Source: Larkinella knui
GTDB lineage: Bacteria > Bacteroidota > Bacteroidia > Cytophagales > Spirosomataceae
Length of the DNA stretch: 64,000 bases
Assembly: GCF_003858645.1 (NCBI RefSeq)
Contig: NZ_RQJP01000005.1
Coordinates: forward strand, 744,001 to 808,000
Direction of reading: 5' to 3'
Below are positions 7,699 to 15,528 of the stretch, piece after piece. The notes under the pieces are model-generated. The model ran no database searches. It saw only the letters and a list, made by a program, of their open reading frames with translations, and had not been told where the DNA came from. Each line of letters opens with the position of its first letter. Within the stretch, counting starts at the first letter, position 1. The translations under genes and the position numbers were made by a program.

Positions 7699-8511
7699 AT
7701 GACGGCCCAGGAGTTGTATAATGCTATTTTAACCAAAAAGTCTTATTTGTGTGTTGGGCTGGATACCGACAGCCGACGCATACCGGCGCATCTCCAGCGT
7801 GAACCGGACCCGGTTGCCGCCTTTAACCGACAAATTATCGAAGCGACGGCCGACTATGCGGTGGCCTACAAACCCAACATTGCGTTCTACGAAGCACAGG
7901 GGCCCCGCGGATGGGAAAGCCTGCAGCGTACGCTGGAGTATATTCCCAAAAACTGTTTTACCATTGCCGACGCCAAACGGGGTGATATTGGTAACACGTC
8001 CGGTTTATACGCCCGCACGTTTTTCGATCCGGCTTCGTCGGGGCTGGATTTCGATGCCGTAACCGTTGCGCCCTACATGGGGCAGGATTCCGTTGAGCCT
8101 TTCCTCGAATTTGCAAATAAATGGGTCATTCTGCTGGCCCTGACCTCCAATGCCGGCAGTGCCGACTTCCAGCAACTACCCGTTCAGGGAGAAAAACTTT
8201 ACGAAAAAGTAATTCGTACGTCGCAAACCTGGGCCGGAGCCGACCGGATGATGTACGTCGTCGGCGCTACGCGTGCCGACGAACTGGCGCACATCCGAAC
8301 GCTCATTCCCGATCATTTTTTGCTCGTTCCCGGCGTCGGTGCGCAGGGTGGTAGCCTGGCCGACGTGTCACGCTTTGGTCTAAACAGGCAGTGTGGTCTG
8401 CTGGTCAATGCCTCCCGGAGCATCCTTTACGCTTCCGGCGGTACGGACTTTGCGCTGCGGGCCGCCGACGAAGCACGGACGTTACAACGGGAAATGGCTG
8501 GCTATTTGTGA
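7699..8511 (+). CDS. pyrF: Orotidine 5'-phosphate decarboxylase (type 2)
   Basis: 270 residues, the length of the longer type-2 OMP decarboxylases. The catalytic signature is FTIADAKRGDIGNTS, with substrate-site segments VGLDTD near the N-terminus, AYKPNIAFYE, VAPYMGQDS, LVPGVGAQGG and LLVNASRSILYAS. It makes UMP from OMP as the last step of de novo pyrimidine synthesis. It is cytoplasmic and appears monocistronic, with an inverted-repeat-rich 198-nt gap before the next gene. Confidence 0.97.
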   Translation: MTAQELYNAILTKKSYLCVGLDTDSRRIPAHLQREPDPVAAFNRQIIEATADYAVAYKPNIAFYEAQGPRGWESLQRTLEYIPKNCFTIADAKRGDIGNTSGLYARTFFDPASSGLDFDAVTVAPYMGQDSVEPFLEFANKWVILLALTSNAGSADFQQLPVQGEKLYEKVIRTSQTWAGADRMMYVVGATRADELAHIRTLIPDHFLLVPGVGAQGGSLADVSRFGLNRQCGLLVNASRSILYASGGTDFALRAADEARTLQREMAGYL

Positions 8512-8709
8512 AGGATGAGTTAGGAATTTAAAGGTCAGAGTGATGAGTTAAGATGTAAGCGTGAAAGAGTTAAAACAGGTGACGGGGGGCCTTTCCGGGA
8601 AGAATTTTGGTGGAAAGTGTGACTTTTTGCCTTTTTCAACTTCCAATGCTAAACAGCCGTGCAGCCCTGTACCTGTTTTTAATTCTTAACTCTTAATTCT
8701 TAACTCTTT
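8512..8709. repeat. Degenerate inverted/direct repeat region between pyrF and DUF2851
   Basis: The right side (8671-8710) consists of a direct repeat with a 14-nt period (units of TTAATTCTTAACTC type). Its reverse complement resembles the left side (8513-8580, GAGTTAAG-like words ending in ACAGGT/ACCTGT), giving a weak long inverted repeat with a loop of about 90 nt. It is like the other intergenic palindromes in the window but decayed. The right copy runs directly into the ATG at 8710. Confidence 0.6.
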
Positions 8710-9987
8710 ATGTCGGAAGAGTTTATCTATTTCCTCTGGCAGTTTCAATATTTCCGGAACACCGATCTGCGGACGATAGAGGGGGAGAGCCTTCGGGTGA
8801 TTCATCCGGGCTATCGAAATCCCGATGCGGGGCCGGATTTTACGCACGCCCGTTTATTCATTGGCGACGTTGAGTGGGTCGGAACCGTTGAAGCACACAT
8901 TCGGGCCGCCGACTGGCTGCTTCACCGCCACCAGTACGACCGGGCTTACGACAATGTGATTCTGCATATTGTTTGGGAAAAAGAGTCCATTGCGTTAAAG
9001 CGGTCAGACGGTTCGGCCATACCGACTTTGTGCCTGAGCGAACGGACGGATCGGGCGTTGCTGCAACGGTATCAGACCCTGTTGGCTGAGTCAGGCGACA
9101 TACCGTGTGCCGGGCAGGTCACCAATGTAGAGCCTGTACGCCGGACGGCGATGTTCGATATGGCCCTGCTGCAACGGCTGGAGCGAAAAGCGGCCGGGGT
9201 GATGGCGTTGTTTCATAGCACGGATCTGGATTGGGAAGAAACCACCTACCAGTTACTGGCTGCGGCTTTTGGTTTTCAGGTAAACACGGAGCCTTTCGGG
9301 CAATTGAGCCGTCAGGTGCCGTTAAAAATCTTGCAGAAACACCGGGATAACCTGTTGCAAATGGAAGCCATTCTGTTTGGAACGGCCGGGCTGCTGGGGA
9401 GCGAAAAACCGGATGAATACGAAGCCGAATTGCAACGCGAATACCGGTTTCTGGCGACCAAATACCAGTTACTGACCAAAAAAATGCCGTCCTACTCCTG
9501 GAAGTGGTCCAAACTCCGCCCGGCCAATTTTCCCACGCTTCGGCTGGCACAATTCGCCCGGCTTCTAACGTTCAAAAACAGTTTGTTTTCGGCGCTGATT
9601 CAAACCGACGACAGCGCCGTCTTGCTCCGGCACCTGAAGGTGACGCCGGGAAGCTACTGGCAGACGCATTACCGGTTTGGTAAAACATCGGATAAAGTGC
9701 TGGCGACGCTGGGCCATACAGCCGCCGAAAATCTGCTCATCAATGCGATCGTACCGCTGCTGACGGCCTATTCTCATTACAAAGACCAGCCGGACTACCG
9801 GGAACGGGCCATCCGGTTGCTGGAACAAGTGCCGGCCGAAAATAACCGCGTTACCCGGATCTGGGAACAGCTGGGCATTCCAATCCGCACGGCGTTCGAC
9901 TCCCAGGCCTCCATTGAAGTATACAAAAATTATTGTCAGCTCAAGAAGTGTCTCTCGTGCCAGATTGGGATTAGCTTATTGAAATAG
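8710..9987 (+). CDS. DUF2851 family protein
   Basis: 425 residues, full length for DUF2851. The N-terminal part is diagnostic: EEFIYFLWQFQYF, GYRNPDAGPDFTHARLFIG, WVGTVEAHIRAADWLLHRHQ and DNVILHIVWEKE. The rest is a helical domain rich in aromatic residues. A C-terminal pair of Cys (KKCLSCQIG) follows the helical region. The function of the family is unknown. The acidic/His pattern in the first 90 residues looks like a nuclease- or hydrolase-type site, but that is only an impression. No signal peptide, so cytoplasmic. Confidence 0.88.
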   Translation: MSEEFIYFLWQFQYFRNTDLRTIEGESLRVIHPGYRNPDAGPDFTHARLFIGDVEWVGTVEAHIRAADWLLHRHQYDRAYDNVILHIVWEKESIALKRSDGSAIPTLCLSERTDRALLQRYQTLLAESGDIPCAGQVTNVEPVRRTAMFDMALLQRLERKAAGVMALFHSTDLDWEETTYQLLAAAFGFQVNTEPFGQLSRQVPLKILQKHRDNLLQMEAILFGTAGLLGSEKPDEYEAELQREYRFLATKYQLLTKKMPSYSWKWSKLRPANFPTLRLAQFARLLTFKNSLFSALIQTDDSAVLLRHLKVTPGSYWQTHYRFGKTSDKVLATLGHTAAENLLINAIVPLLTAYSHYKDQPDYRERAIRLLEQVPAENNRVTRIWEQLGIPIRTAFDSQASIEVYKNYCQLKKCLSCQIGISLLK

Positions 9988-9998
9988 GTGTACAAAAA

Positions 9999-10029
9999 CG
10001 GGGCACGCCCGAAGATTCGAGGTGCCCCG
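9999..10029. terminator. Bidirectional hairpin between convergent genes
   Basis: An 8-bp GC-rich stem (9999-10006 with 10022-10029) has As on its left (9994-9998) and a CTTT run on its right. It lies between the stops of DUF2851 (+) and the YciE-like gene (-). Confidence 0.7.
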
Positions 10030-10059
10030 CTTTGTTGTGAATGCAGTACTTTTCAGTGA

Positions 10060-10893
10060 TTAAAATCCGCTGGGACCGCCCGTTAGTGGATCCTGCCCGG
10101 CCCGACGGTAATCGTTGGTACCCGTGCCCGAATCGGAGCGGTTTTCGTCGTCAGACGCCCAATTGCGGGAAGAACGCAGGGTTTCATCGTTTTGCAAAGC
10201 TGCGGCATCTTCCTCCGTGCCCGAGCCTACTACGCCCGAATAGCTGCTTCCGCTCTGGAAAGAACCGCTGGTCCGGCCATAATCGCCTTCGTTGACGGTA
10301 TCTCTCACCTGACTCCGAACGCTGTCGCGATCGGTATCATCCGTGTTGTCCGACTCCATTTTGGCGCGTTCGTTGATAAACGACTCCGCAATTTCGGTCA
10401 GTTTCTTGTCCGTATTTTTTTCTTCCTGCAAGCTCTCCTCAATGAGTTGCGCGGCTTCGTGATAGCCCAACAACCGGGCCAGTGAATGCAAGGAGCCGTA
10501 GGCCGCAATTTCGTGGTGTTCAACTTTTTGTCCGGCAATGATCAGACCGGCGTCGCGGGTCAAAGTACCGGAATCCGTTTGGGCTATCACCATGTCGCCA
10601 TCATCGACTAGGCCATCAACGGCATTACAGGTTTTTTCGTCAGCTTCCACGCCCAGATGTTGGAAAATCTGTTCGAGTCGGCGGATTTGATTCTGCGTTT
10701 CAGAAAGGTGTTGTTCAAAACCGTTCCGTACTACATCCGTAGTGGCTGCTTCGGCCATGTTCGGCAGCGCGTCGGCAATTTGTTTTTCGGCATAGTACAT
10801 GCCTTTTAATTCGCTGATGAATAATTCACGCAGTGACGTATCGGTGTCCTGGGTGCCAAAAAATTTTGCTAACTGATCGGTGAACGATGCCAT
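10060..10893 (-). CDS. YciE/YciF ferritin-like protein (DUF892) with long disordered tail
   Basis: 277 residues. Residues 1-165 are a DUF892 four-helix ferritin-like domain: LRELFISELKGMYYAEKQIADALPNM, NGFEQHLSETQNQIRRLEQIF, and the E/H-rich KVEHHEIAAYGSLHSLARLLG, which carry the di-iron type Glu/His ligands. The family is stress-induced in many bacteria. The last ~110 residues are an unusual low-complexity tail rich in Ser, Gly, Asp and Arg with no secondary structure predicted (from MESDNTDDTDRD to GGPSGF). Typical family members stop near residue 165-170. Cytoplasmic, monocistronic. Confidence 0.9.
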   Translation of the reverse strand: MASFTDQLAKFFGTQDTDTSLRELFISELKGMYYAEKQIADALPNMAEAATTDVVRNGFEQHLSETQNQIRRLEQIFQHLGVEADEKTCNAVDGLVDDGDMVIAQTDSGTLTRDAGLIIAGQKVEHHEIAAYGSLHSLARLLGYHEAAQLIEESLQEEKNTDKKLTEIAESFINERAKMESDNTDDTDRDSVRSQVRDTVNEGDYGRTSGSFQSGSSYSGVVGSGTEEDAAALQNDETLRSSRNWASDDENRSDSGTGTNDYRRAGQDPLTGGPSGF

Positions 10894-11202
10894 ACTAGTA
10901 AAAGATTAACAGGTTAAACATTGAGTTGTACTGCCTCTTGTTCAAATGTTATACCAGTATATAAACCTTTGACTATTAGTTGATTGGTGTGGGCCGGTTG
11001 TAGACGGAATGCCCCGCTTCGGGGATGCGGTTCCTCGTGGAAGCAGGATTGGAGATAAAAAGTAGTATTTATAAGGTCAAAAACCGTAGTCAATGCTGGC
11101 AGGATCCACGCGCTCGGTTTTAGTCAGCCCACGGATTAAACCGCAATTTTCTCTTGTTTTAGCGGTTTTGAGCCCTGATTCAAGAGCGAAGCGGACGAGC
11201 TG
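10894..11202. other. 309-nt intergenic region upstream of the YciE-like gene
   Basis: No credible gene. It must hold the promoter of the minus-strand YciE-like gene (AT-rich 10915-10985). A short GC hairpin is at 11012-11024. Between about 11139 and 11175 a 7-bp inverted repeat (AAACCGC/GCGGTTT) may be the terminator of the small membrane gene on the minus strand. Confidence 0.5.
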
Positions 11203-11406
11203 CTACGAATTATTGATCAAACTCACTCCCGAACCTAAAAATACCAGACCAACTACAAAAGGGGCCAGCGATTCCCATTTGGTGATGCTCATACCCAATA
11301 CCGGTTTGGCGTCCGACAGGAAAGCCACGCAGGCAAACAAAACGACAATGATGCCCAGGATGGTCAGCGTTGCGCCAAAAAAGCGCCGGAAATTATTCTT
11401 ATCCAT
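11203..11406 (-). CDS. Small two-TM membrane protein
   Basis: 67 residues, not assigned to a named family. Two hydrophobic segments are clear: about residues 12-30 (ATLTILGIIVVLFACVAFL) and 46-63 (LAPFVVGLVFLGSGVSLI), joined by a short polar loop, with a basic N-terminus (MDKNNFRRFFG) that suggests both ends face the cytoplasm. It lies 39 nt after the CCA-type nucleotidyltransferase on the same strand, so it may be co-transcribed with it. Confidence 0.65.
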   Translation of the reverse strand: MDKNNFRRFFGATLTILGIIVVLFACVAFLSDAKPVLGMSITKWESLAPFVVGLVFLGSGVSLINNS

Positions 11407-11445
11407 ACGAATTTAAATGAAATACCAAGTTGAGACTTTCGTCAG

Positions 11446-12978
11446 TTACGTGTTTTCCGGAGAAGACTCTTTGCGAACTTCCGGTGCGTTTTCATAGCGA
11501 ATGGTCAGATCCGTAACCGGTTCCAGGCCCATTTTCCGCCCTTCCTCGATCATAAACGGAACGGCGTTTTCAAGCGTATTGACAACGGTTCCCTCCAGAA
11601 TAGCCTCGCGAATGGCAATCTTGATCTGCCCGACTTCTTTCGACGGTTTCAGGCCGAAGGTTTCCATAATCAGTTCGCCCGTGATAACCGGCTGAAAGTT
11701 ACGCAGTTTATCCCGTTCGTCAAGCTCACGCAGTTTCCGTTCTACTTTGTCGAAATTAGCAATGTGGCGCTTCACACGGTCGTAATTTTTCGACGTAATG
11801 TCGGCGCGGCAAAGATTCATCAAGGCTTCCAGATCGTCGCCGGCTTCAATCAGCAGGCGACGGAGCGCCGAGTCGGTGATCTGTTCCTTCACGAGCGCGA
11901 TGGGTCGCAGGTGCAGACGAACGAGCTTTTTGACAAACCGCATCTTTTCGTTCAGCGGCAGTTTCATCTGGCGAAAAATCCCCGGCACCAGCTTGGCTCC
12001 CAGATCTTCGTGGCCGTGAAAAGTCCAGCCCACTTTGGGGTCAAAGCGTTTGGTGGCGGGTTTGGCAATGTCGTGCAACAAAGCCGCCCACCGCAGCCAC
12101 AGGTCGTCGGAACGCTCGGCCACGTTGTCCAGCACTTGCAGGGTGTGGTAAAAATTGTCTTTGTGGCCCTTTCCTTCGATGGTTTCGACGCCTTTCAACG
12201 CCAGCAATTCCGGGAAAATCAGCTCGAGCAAACCGGCGTGATACAGCAGTTTGAACCCGTACGATGGTTTAGGCGAAAGAATGATTTTGTTCAGCTCATC
12301 GGTAATCCGTTCCCGCGACACAATCGAGAGCCGGTCTTTCATCGCGATAATGGCGTCAAACGTGTCCGGCTCGATGTCGAAGCCCAGCTGCGACGCAAAC
12401 CGGATGGCGCGCATCATGCGGAGCGGATCATCCGAAAAGGTAATGGCGGGCTCCAGCGGGGTTTTGATAACTTTCCGGCGCAAATCGTTCAAACCGCCAA
12501 ACGGATCGAGTAGCTGGCCGAAGTCACGTTCGTTCAGGCTGATTCCCATCGCGTTGATGGTAAAATCCCGGCGATTCTGGTCGTCTTCGAGCGTACCGTT
12601 TTCAACCACCGGTTTTCGGGAATCAGACCGGTACGACTCCTTGCGGGCGCCCACAAATTCCACTTCCCAGCCCAGCGAACGACTCCCGGAAACGGTTTCC
12701 GTTGCTTCGGTTTCGGTCGGCTGATCGGCCTGGGCGGGCAGCATGGCCGTGCCAAAATTCTTGAAAACAATAACCGGCACTTTCAATTCCCGGCCCACCG
12801 CTTCGGCCAGGTCAATGCCACTGCCAATGCAAACAATATCGATGTCTTTCGACGGTCGCTTCAAAATCAAATCCCGCACAAAACCGCCGATGACGTACGC
12901 GCGAACGTCGAGCGTAGTTGCCTGCCGGGCAATTACTTCAAAAATCGGATTGGTATGTAAGGTTTCCGTAAAGTTCAT
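11446..12978 (-). CDS. CCA-adding/poly(A)-polymerase-type nucleotidyltransferase with HD domain
   Basis: 510 residues from the ATG at 12978, where MNFTETLHTNPIFEVIA matches the usual N-terminus. The longer frame to 13035 is an artefact. The class II nucleotidyltransferase head has YVIGGFVRDLIL and KDIDIVCIG (Gly-Gly, then DxD), followed by RRDFTINAMG and the RMMRAIRFASQLGF helix. An HD domain follows (KDNFYHTLQVLDNVA, LRWAALLHDIAKPATKR). The enzyme most likely repairs or adds the 3'-CCA of tRNAs. The HD domain gives phosphohydrolase activity in relatives. A ~30-residue Glu/Thr-rich insertion (QADQPTETEATETVSGSRS) interrupts the head between beta strands, as in other Bacteroidota. The gene is 56 nt downstream of the YrdC-like gene on the same strand. 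Confidence 0.92.
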   Translation of the reverse strand: MNFTETLHTNPIFEVIARQATTLDVRAYVIGGFVRDLILKRPSKDIDIVCIGSGIDLAEAVGRELKVPVIVFKNFGTAMLPAQADQPTETEATETVSGSRSLGWEVEFVGARKESYRSDSRKPVVENGTLEDDQNRRDFTINAMGISLNERDFGQLLDPFGGLNDLRRKVIKTPLEPAITFSDDPLRMMRAIRFASQLGFDIEPDTFDAIIAMKDRLSIVSRERITDELNKIILSPKPSYGFKLLYHAGLLELIFPELLALKGVETIEGKGHKDNFYHTLQVLDNVAERSDDLWLRWAALLHDIAKPATKRFDPKVGWTFHGHEDLGAKLVPGIFRQMKLPLNEKMRFVKKLVRLHLRPIALVKEQITDSALRRLLIEAGDDLEALMNLCRADITSKNYDRVKRHIANFDKVERKLRELDERDKLRNFQPVITGELIMETFGLKPSKEVGQIKIAIREAILEGTVVNTLENAVPFMIEEGRKMGLEPVTDLTIRYENAPEVRKESSPENT

Positions 12979-13034
12979 AGAACACATGCATAATGAATCG
13001 GGCCGCGGCTGGTCGACGGTCGCAACAGGGTTCA

Positions 13035-13553
13035 TTATTTTCGTAAAAAGGCCACTTCTCCTTTTGGACCTAACTCCATAATGCGCGGAAGCTGGATTTT
13101 AGCGGGCAGTTCTCCCCAGGAAACGGGTGGTTTTGCCAAACCAACCGGCCATTCAGCATCTTCAAAGGGCAACGTAAGCAGTCCGCGCCCAAACGCACCA
13201 ATCAGTTTTCGCACCGGCTCGCTGAGCGTTTTTCGCACGGGAACCTGGGCCCGAAAGGCTTCGGGCAAGTTAACGCCGTTGGATAGCAAAACCGTCAGTG
13301 GTGTCTCGGCGAAGTCGATCAGATCCCAGGCCACATCAGGAACGGGCCGGACATAAAGATTTAACTGACCACTGTCGGTGATGAGAATGGTGGGTAACGG
13401 GGCCGGAACCAGGTCTTTGCGGACGTCCAGCAAATGCTCGACGGCTTCCGCATGGCCCGGATCGCACGCCAGTGAAACCCCGGTTTCGTCGGCTAGCCTG
13501 ATGAGTCTTCCCTGCCGGAGCTCGGCAACAATATCGCGCGGAGTTGGTGTCAT
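13035..13553 (-). CDS. Degenerate Sua5/YciO/YrdC-family protein
   Basis: 172 residues from the ATG at 13553. The TTG at 13571 is less likely. The order of elements follows threonylcarbamoyl-AMP synthase: DIVAELRQGRLIRLADETG (for the usual LPTDTVYG strand), SLACDPGHAEAVEHLLDVRK, PLPTILITDSGQL, FAETPLTVLL and VPVRKTLSEPVRKLIGAFG. The Ser-x-Asn motif that normally follows is replaced by LLTLPFED, and the KxR-P element is altered. The protein probably lacks the canonical catalytic chemistry for t6A synthesis. It could be a diverged paralogue of unknown role in RNA binding. Neighbourhood with the CCA-adding enzyme fits tRNA biology. Confidence 0.7.
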   Translation of the reverse strand: MTPTPRDIVAELRQGRLIRLADETGVSLACDPGHAEAVEHLLDVRKDLVPAPLPTILITDSGQLNLYVRPVPDVAWDLIDFAETPLTVLLSNGVNLPEAFRAQVPVRKTLSEPVRKLIGAFGRGLLTLPFEDAEWPVGLAKPPVSWGELPAKIQLPRIMELGPKGEVAFLRK

Positions 13554-13666
13554 AGTCGTAACAAGCCGCAAAAGTACGGCAAGTTTTTGGAAAGGTATTT
13601 GAATTATAAGTAAACCGTCTTAGATTTCATTCAAATGTCGGTTTTTACGGTAGTCTATCCCTTAAA

Positions 13667-15124
13667 ATGAATGTAGTTACAGATCCATTCCGTGCAGGCT
13701 CGGGAAACCGGGTGAGGAAGAGTTTTGCTTTTGCAATTGCGTACCTGATGCTGTCCGCCTGCGGATATGCCCAAAAAACCGCTGTGGTGTCCAAAGAAGC
13801 CACGGCGCTTTCTAAACTTTACATCATTCCCGACAAGCGCTACATCATGCGGGGGGATGGCAAGCCGTTTTTCTGGCTGGGCGATACCGCCTGGGAATTG
13901 TTTCACCGTCTGACGAAAGAAGAAGCCGATTTCTACCTGAAAAACCGGGCCGCCAAAGGATTTACCGTCATTCAGGCTGTGGTGCTGGCCGAACTGGACG
14001 GGTTGACCCAGCCCAATCAATATGGACAATTGCCGCTGGTCAACAACGATCCCGGCAAGCCGAATGAAGCGTATTTCCAGCATGTCGACTGGGTGATCAA
14101 CCGGGCGGCTGAACTGGGGCTGGTGGTTGGGCTGTTGCCGACCTGGGGTGATAAATTCAACAAAAAATGGGGGAAAGGCCCCGAAATTTTCAATACCGCC
14201 AACGCCCGGACCTATGGTGAATTTATCGGGAAACGGTACCGCGGCAAACCGATTATCTGGATTTTGGGCGGTGACCGCAACCCGGAAGGTGAACAACGGC
14301 TGGCGCTGGTTCGGGCGATGGCCGAAGGCATCAAGAAAGGCGACGGCGGCACCAAATTAATGACCTATCACCCGCAGGGCGACAGCAATTCGGCGGGATT
14401 TTTTCATAGTGATAAGTGGTTAAATATTAATATGTTCCAGTCGGGGCATGGTACAAAAAACAAGAAGAATTACGTCATGCAACGGCAGAACTACGCCATG
14501 TTTCCTCCCAAACCGACGCTGGATGGCGAACCGCGCTACGAAGACCATCCGGTTAACTGGAAACCGGAACAAGGCTATTTTGATGATTTTGACGTGCGGC
14601 AGGCGGCCTGGTGGGCGATTTTATCCGGTGGTTGCGGACATACGTACGGCAATCATAACCTCTGGCAATTCTTCGATAATGACCGAAACCCGCCAATCTC
14701 GGCGGCCCGCACGCACTGGAAACGAGCCCTCGATCATGCCGGAGCGTTTCAGATGGGAATTATGCGCCGGTTGTATGAGTCGCACCCCTGGACGCGGTTG
14801 ATGCCCGACGAGCGGTTGATTCAGAATACCAATCCCGACGACGGCAATCATCAGGTGGCCGCCATTTCGGAAGATGATAACTTTCTGTTTGCCTATACGC
14901 CCAACGGTAGTCCGCTGAAAATTGATCTGGCCCGCCTGACCGCAGCACCGAAAGTGCTGGCGTACTGGTATAATCCACGCGACGGAAAAAGCCAGAAAAT
15001 TGGTGAATTCCCCAATACCGGTCCGCAGGAATTCAAGCCGACCATTACGGGGCCAACGACGGATTGGGTGCTGGTGCTGGATGACGCGAAAGCGCCCTTC
15101 GCGGGTTTCGGACTGAAGAAATAG
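13667..15124 (+). CDS. Glycoside hydrolase family 140-like (DUF4038) lipoprotein, apiosidase-type
   Basis: 485 residues. The N-terminus is a signal with a lipobox (YLMLSAC, then GYAQ), so the protein is likely lipidated and exported. Residues about 50-400 form the DUF4038 TIM barrel: FFWLGDTAWELFHRLTKEEAD, FTVIQAVVLAELDGL, IIWILGGDRNPEG and GGCGHTYGNHNLWQF. The last 85 residues are the PF12904 beta domain (NPDDGNHQVAAISED to TDWVLVLDD) usual for the family. GH140 enzymes remove apiose-linked side chains from rhamnogalacturonan-II. The plausible substrates are therefore pectic, but the assignment to that reaction is by family only. It stands alone, with no SusC/D pair nearby. Confidence 0.85.
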   Translation: MNVVTDPFRAGSGNRVRKSFAFAIAYLMLSACGYAQKTAVVSKEATALSKLYIIPDKRYIMRGDGKPFFWLGDTAWELFHRLTKEEADFYLKNRAAKGFTVIQAVVLAELDGLTQPNQYGQLPLVNNDPGKPNEAYFQHVDWVINRAAELGLVVGLLPTWGDKFNKKWGKGPEIFNTANARTYGEFIGKRYRGKPIIWILGGDRNPEGEQRLALVRAMAEGIKKGDGGTKLMTYHPQGDSNSAGFFHSDKWLNINMFQSGHGTKNKKNYVMQRQNYAMFPPKPTLDGEPRYEDHPVNWKPEQGYFDDFDVRQAAWWAILSGGCGHTYGNHNLWQFFDNDRNPPISAARTHWKRALDHAGAFQMGIMRRLYESHPWTRLMPDERLIQNTNPDDGNHQVAAISEDDNFLFAYTPNGSPLKIDLARLTAAPKVLAYWYNPRDGKSQKIGEFPNTGPQEFKPTITGPTTDWVLVLDDAKAPFAGFGLKK

Positions 15125-15205
15125 AGAAGGGCCGCTGAATAAAAACCAGTCCATTTTGCCCGAGGCTCGTTGGTCCGCACGTTATGAATGAGGAGATTTT
15201 AGAGG

Positions 15206-15287
15206 GGAACACGGATTGGGCGGATTGAACGGATTTGCACAGATAAAATCAGTTTTGATCCGTTTCAATCCGCCCAATCCGTGTTCC
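15206..15287. repeat. Long inverted repeat, CGGATT family, after the GH140-like gene
   Basis: Arms 15206-15229 and 15264-15287 pair perfectly over 24 bp. After a one-base bulge the pairing continues for about 5 bp towards the loop. The arm consists of 9-10 nt CGGATT-type units. It shares the GGAACrCGGATTGrrCGG outer arm with the repeat at 2960-3045. It ends 13 nt before the DUF2905 start. Confidence 0.9.
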
Positions 15288-15300
15288 TAAAACAACGTTT

Positions 15301-15528
15301 ATGAACGCTGGTATTGGAAAATACATAATCGGGATTGGGGCCGTGATTGTCCTGGTCGGAGTCGTCGTTTATTTCTTTGGCGACAAGCTAAGCTGGCTCG
15401 GCCGATTGCCGGGCGACATCCGCATTGAAGGCAAAAACGGCGGTTTTTACTTCCCGATCGTCACCTGCCTAATCATCAGCGTCCTGCTGAACCTGATCAT
15501 TGTTTTGATCCGGAAGTTTTTCGGGTAG
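15301..15528 (+). CDS. DUF2905 family small membrane protein
   Basis: 75 residues, the usual size. Two membrane helices (about 6-26 and 50-70) flank the diagnostic cytoplasmic or periplasmic loop LSWLGRLPGDIRIEGKNGGFYFPI. Function of the family is unknown. The last 32 nt overlap, in antisense, with the 3' end of the following minus-strand gene. Confidence 0.9.
   Translation: MNAGIGKYIIGIGAVIVLVGVVVYFFGDKLSWLGRLPGDIRIEGKNGGFYFPIVTCLIISVLLNLIIVLIRKFFG

Noticed and set aside
11764-12513. Plus-strand frame of 249 residues
   Set aside because: Antisense to the CCA-type nucleotidyltransferase, which has intact motifs.
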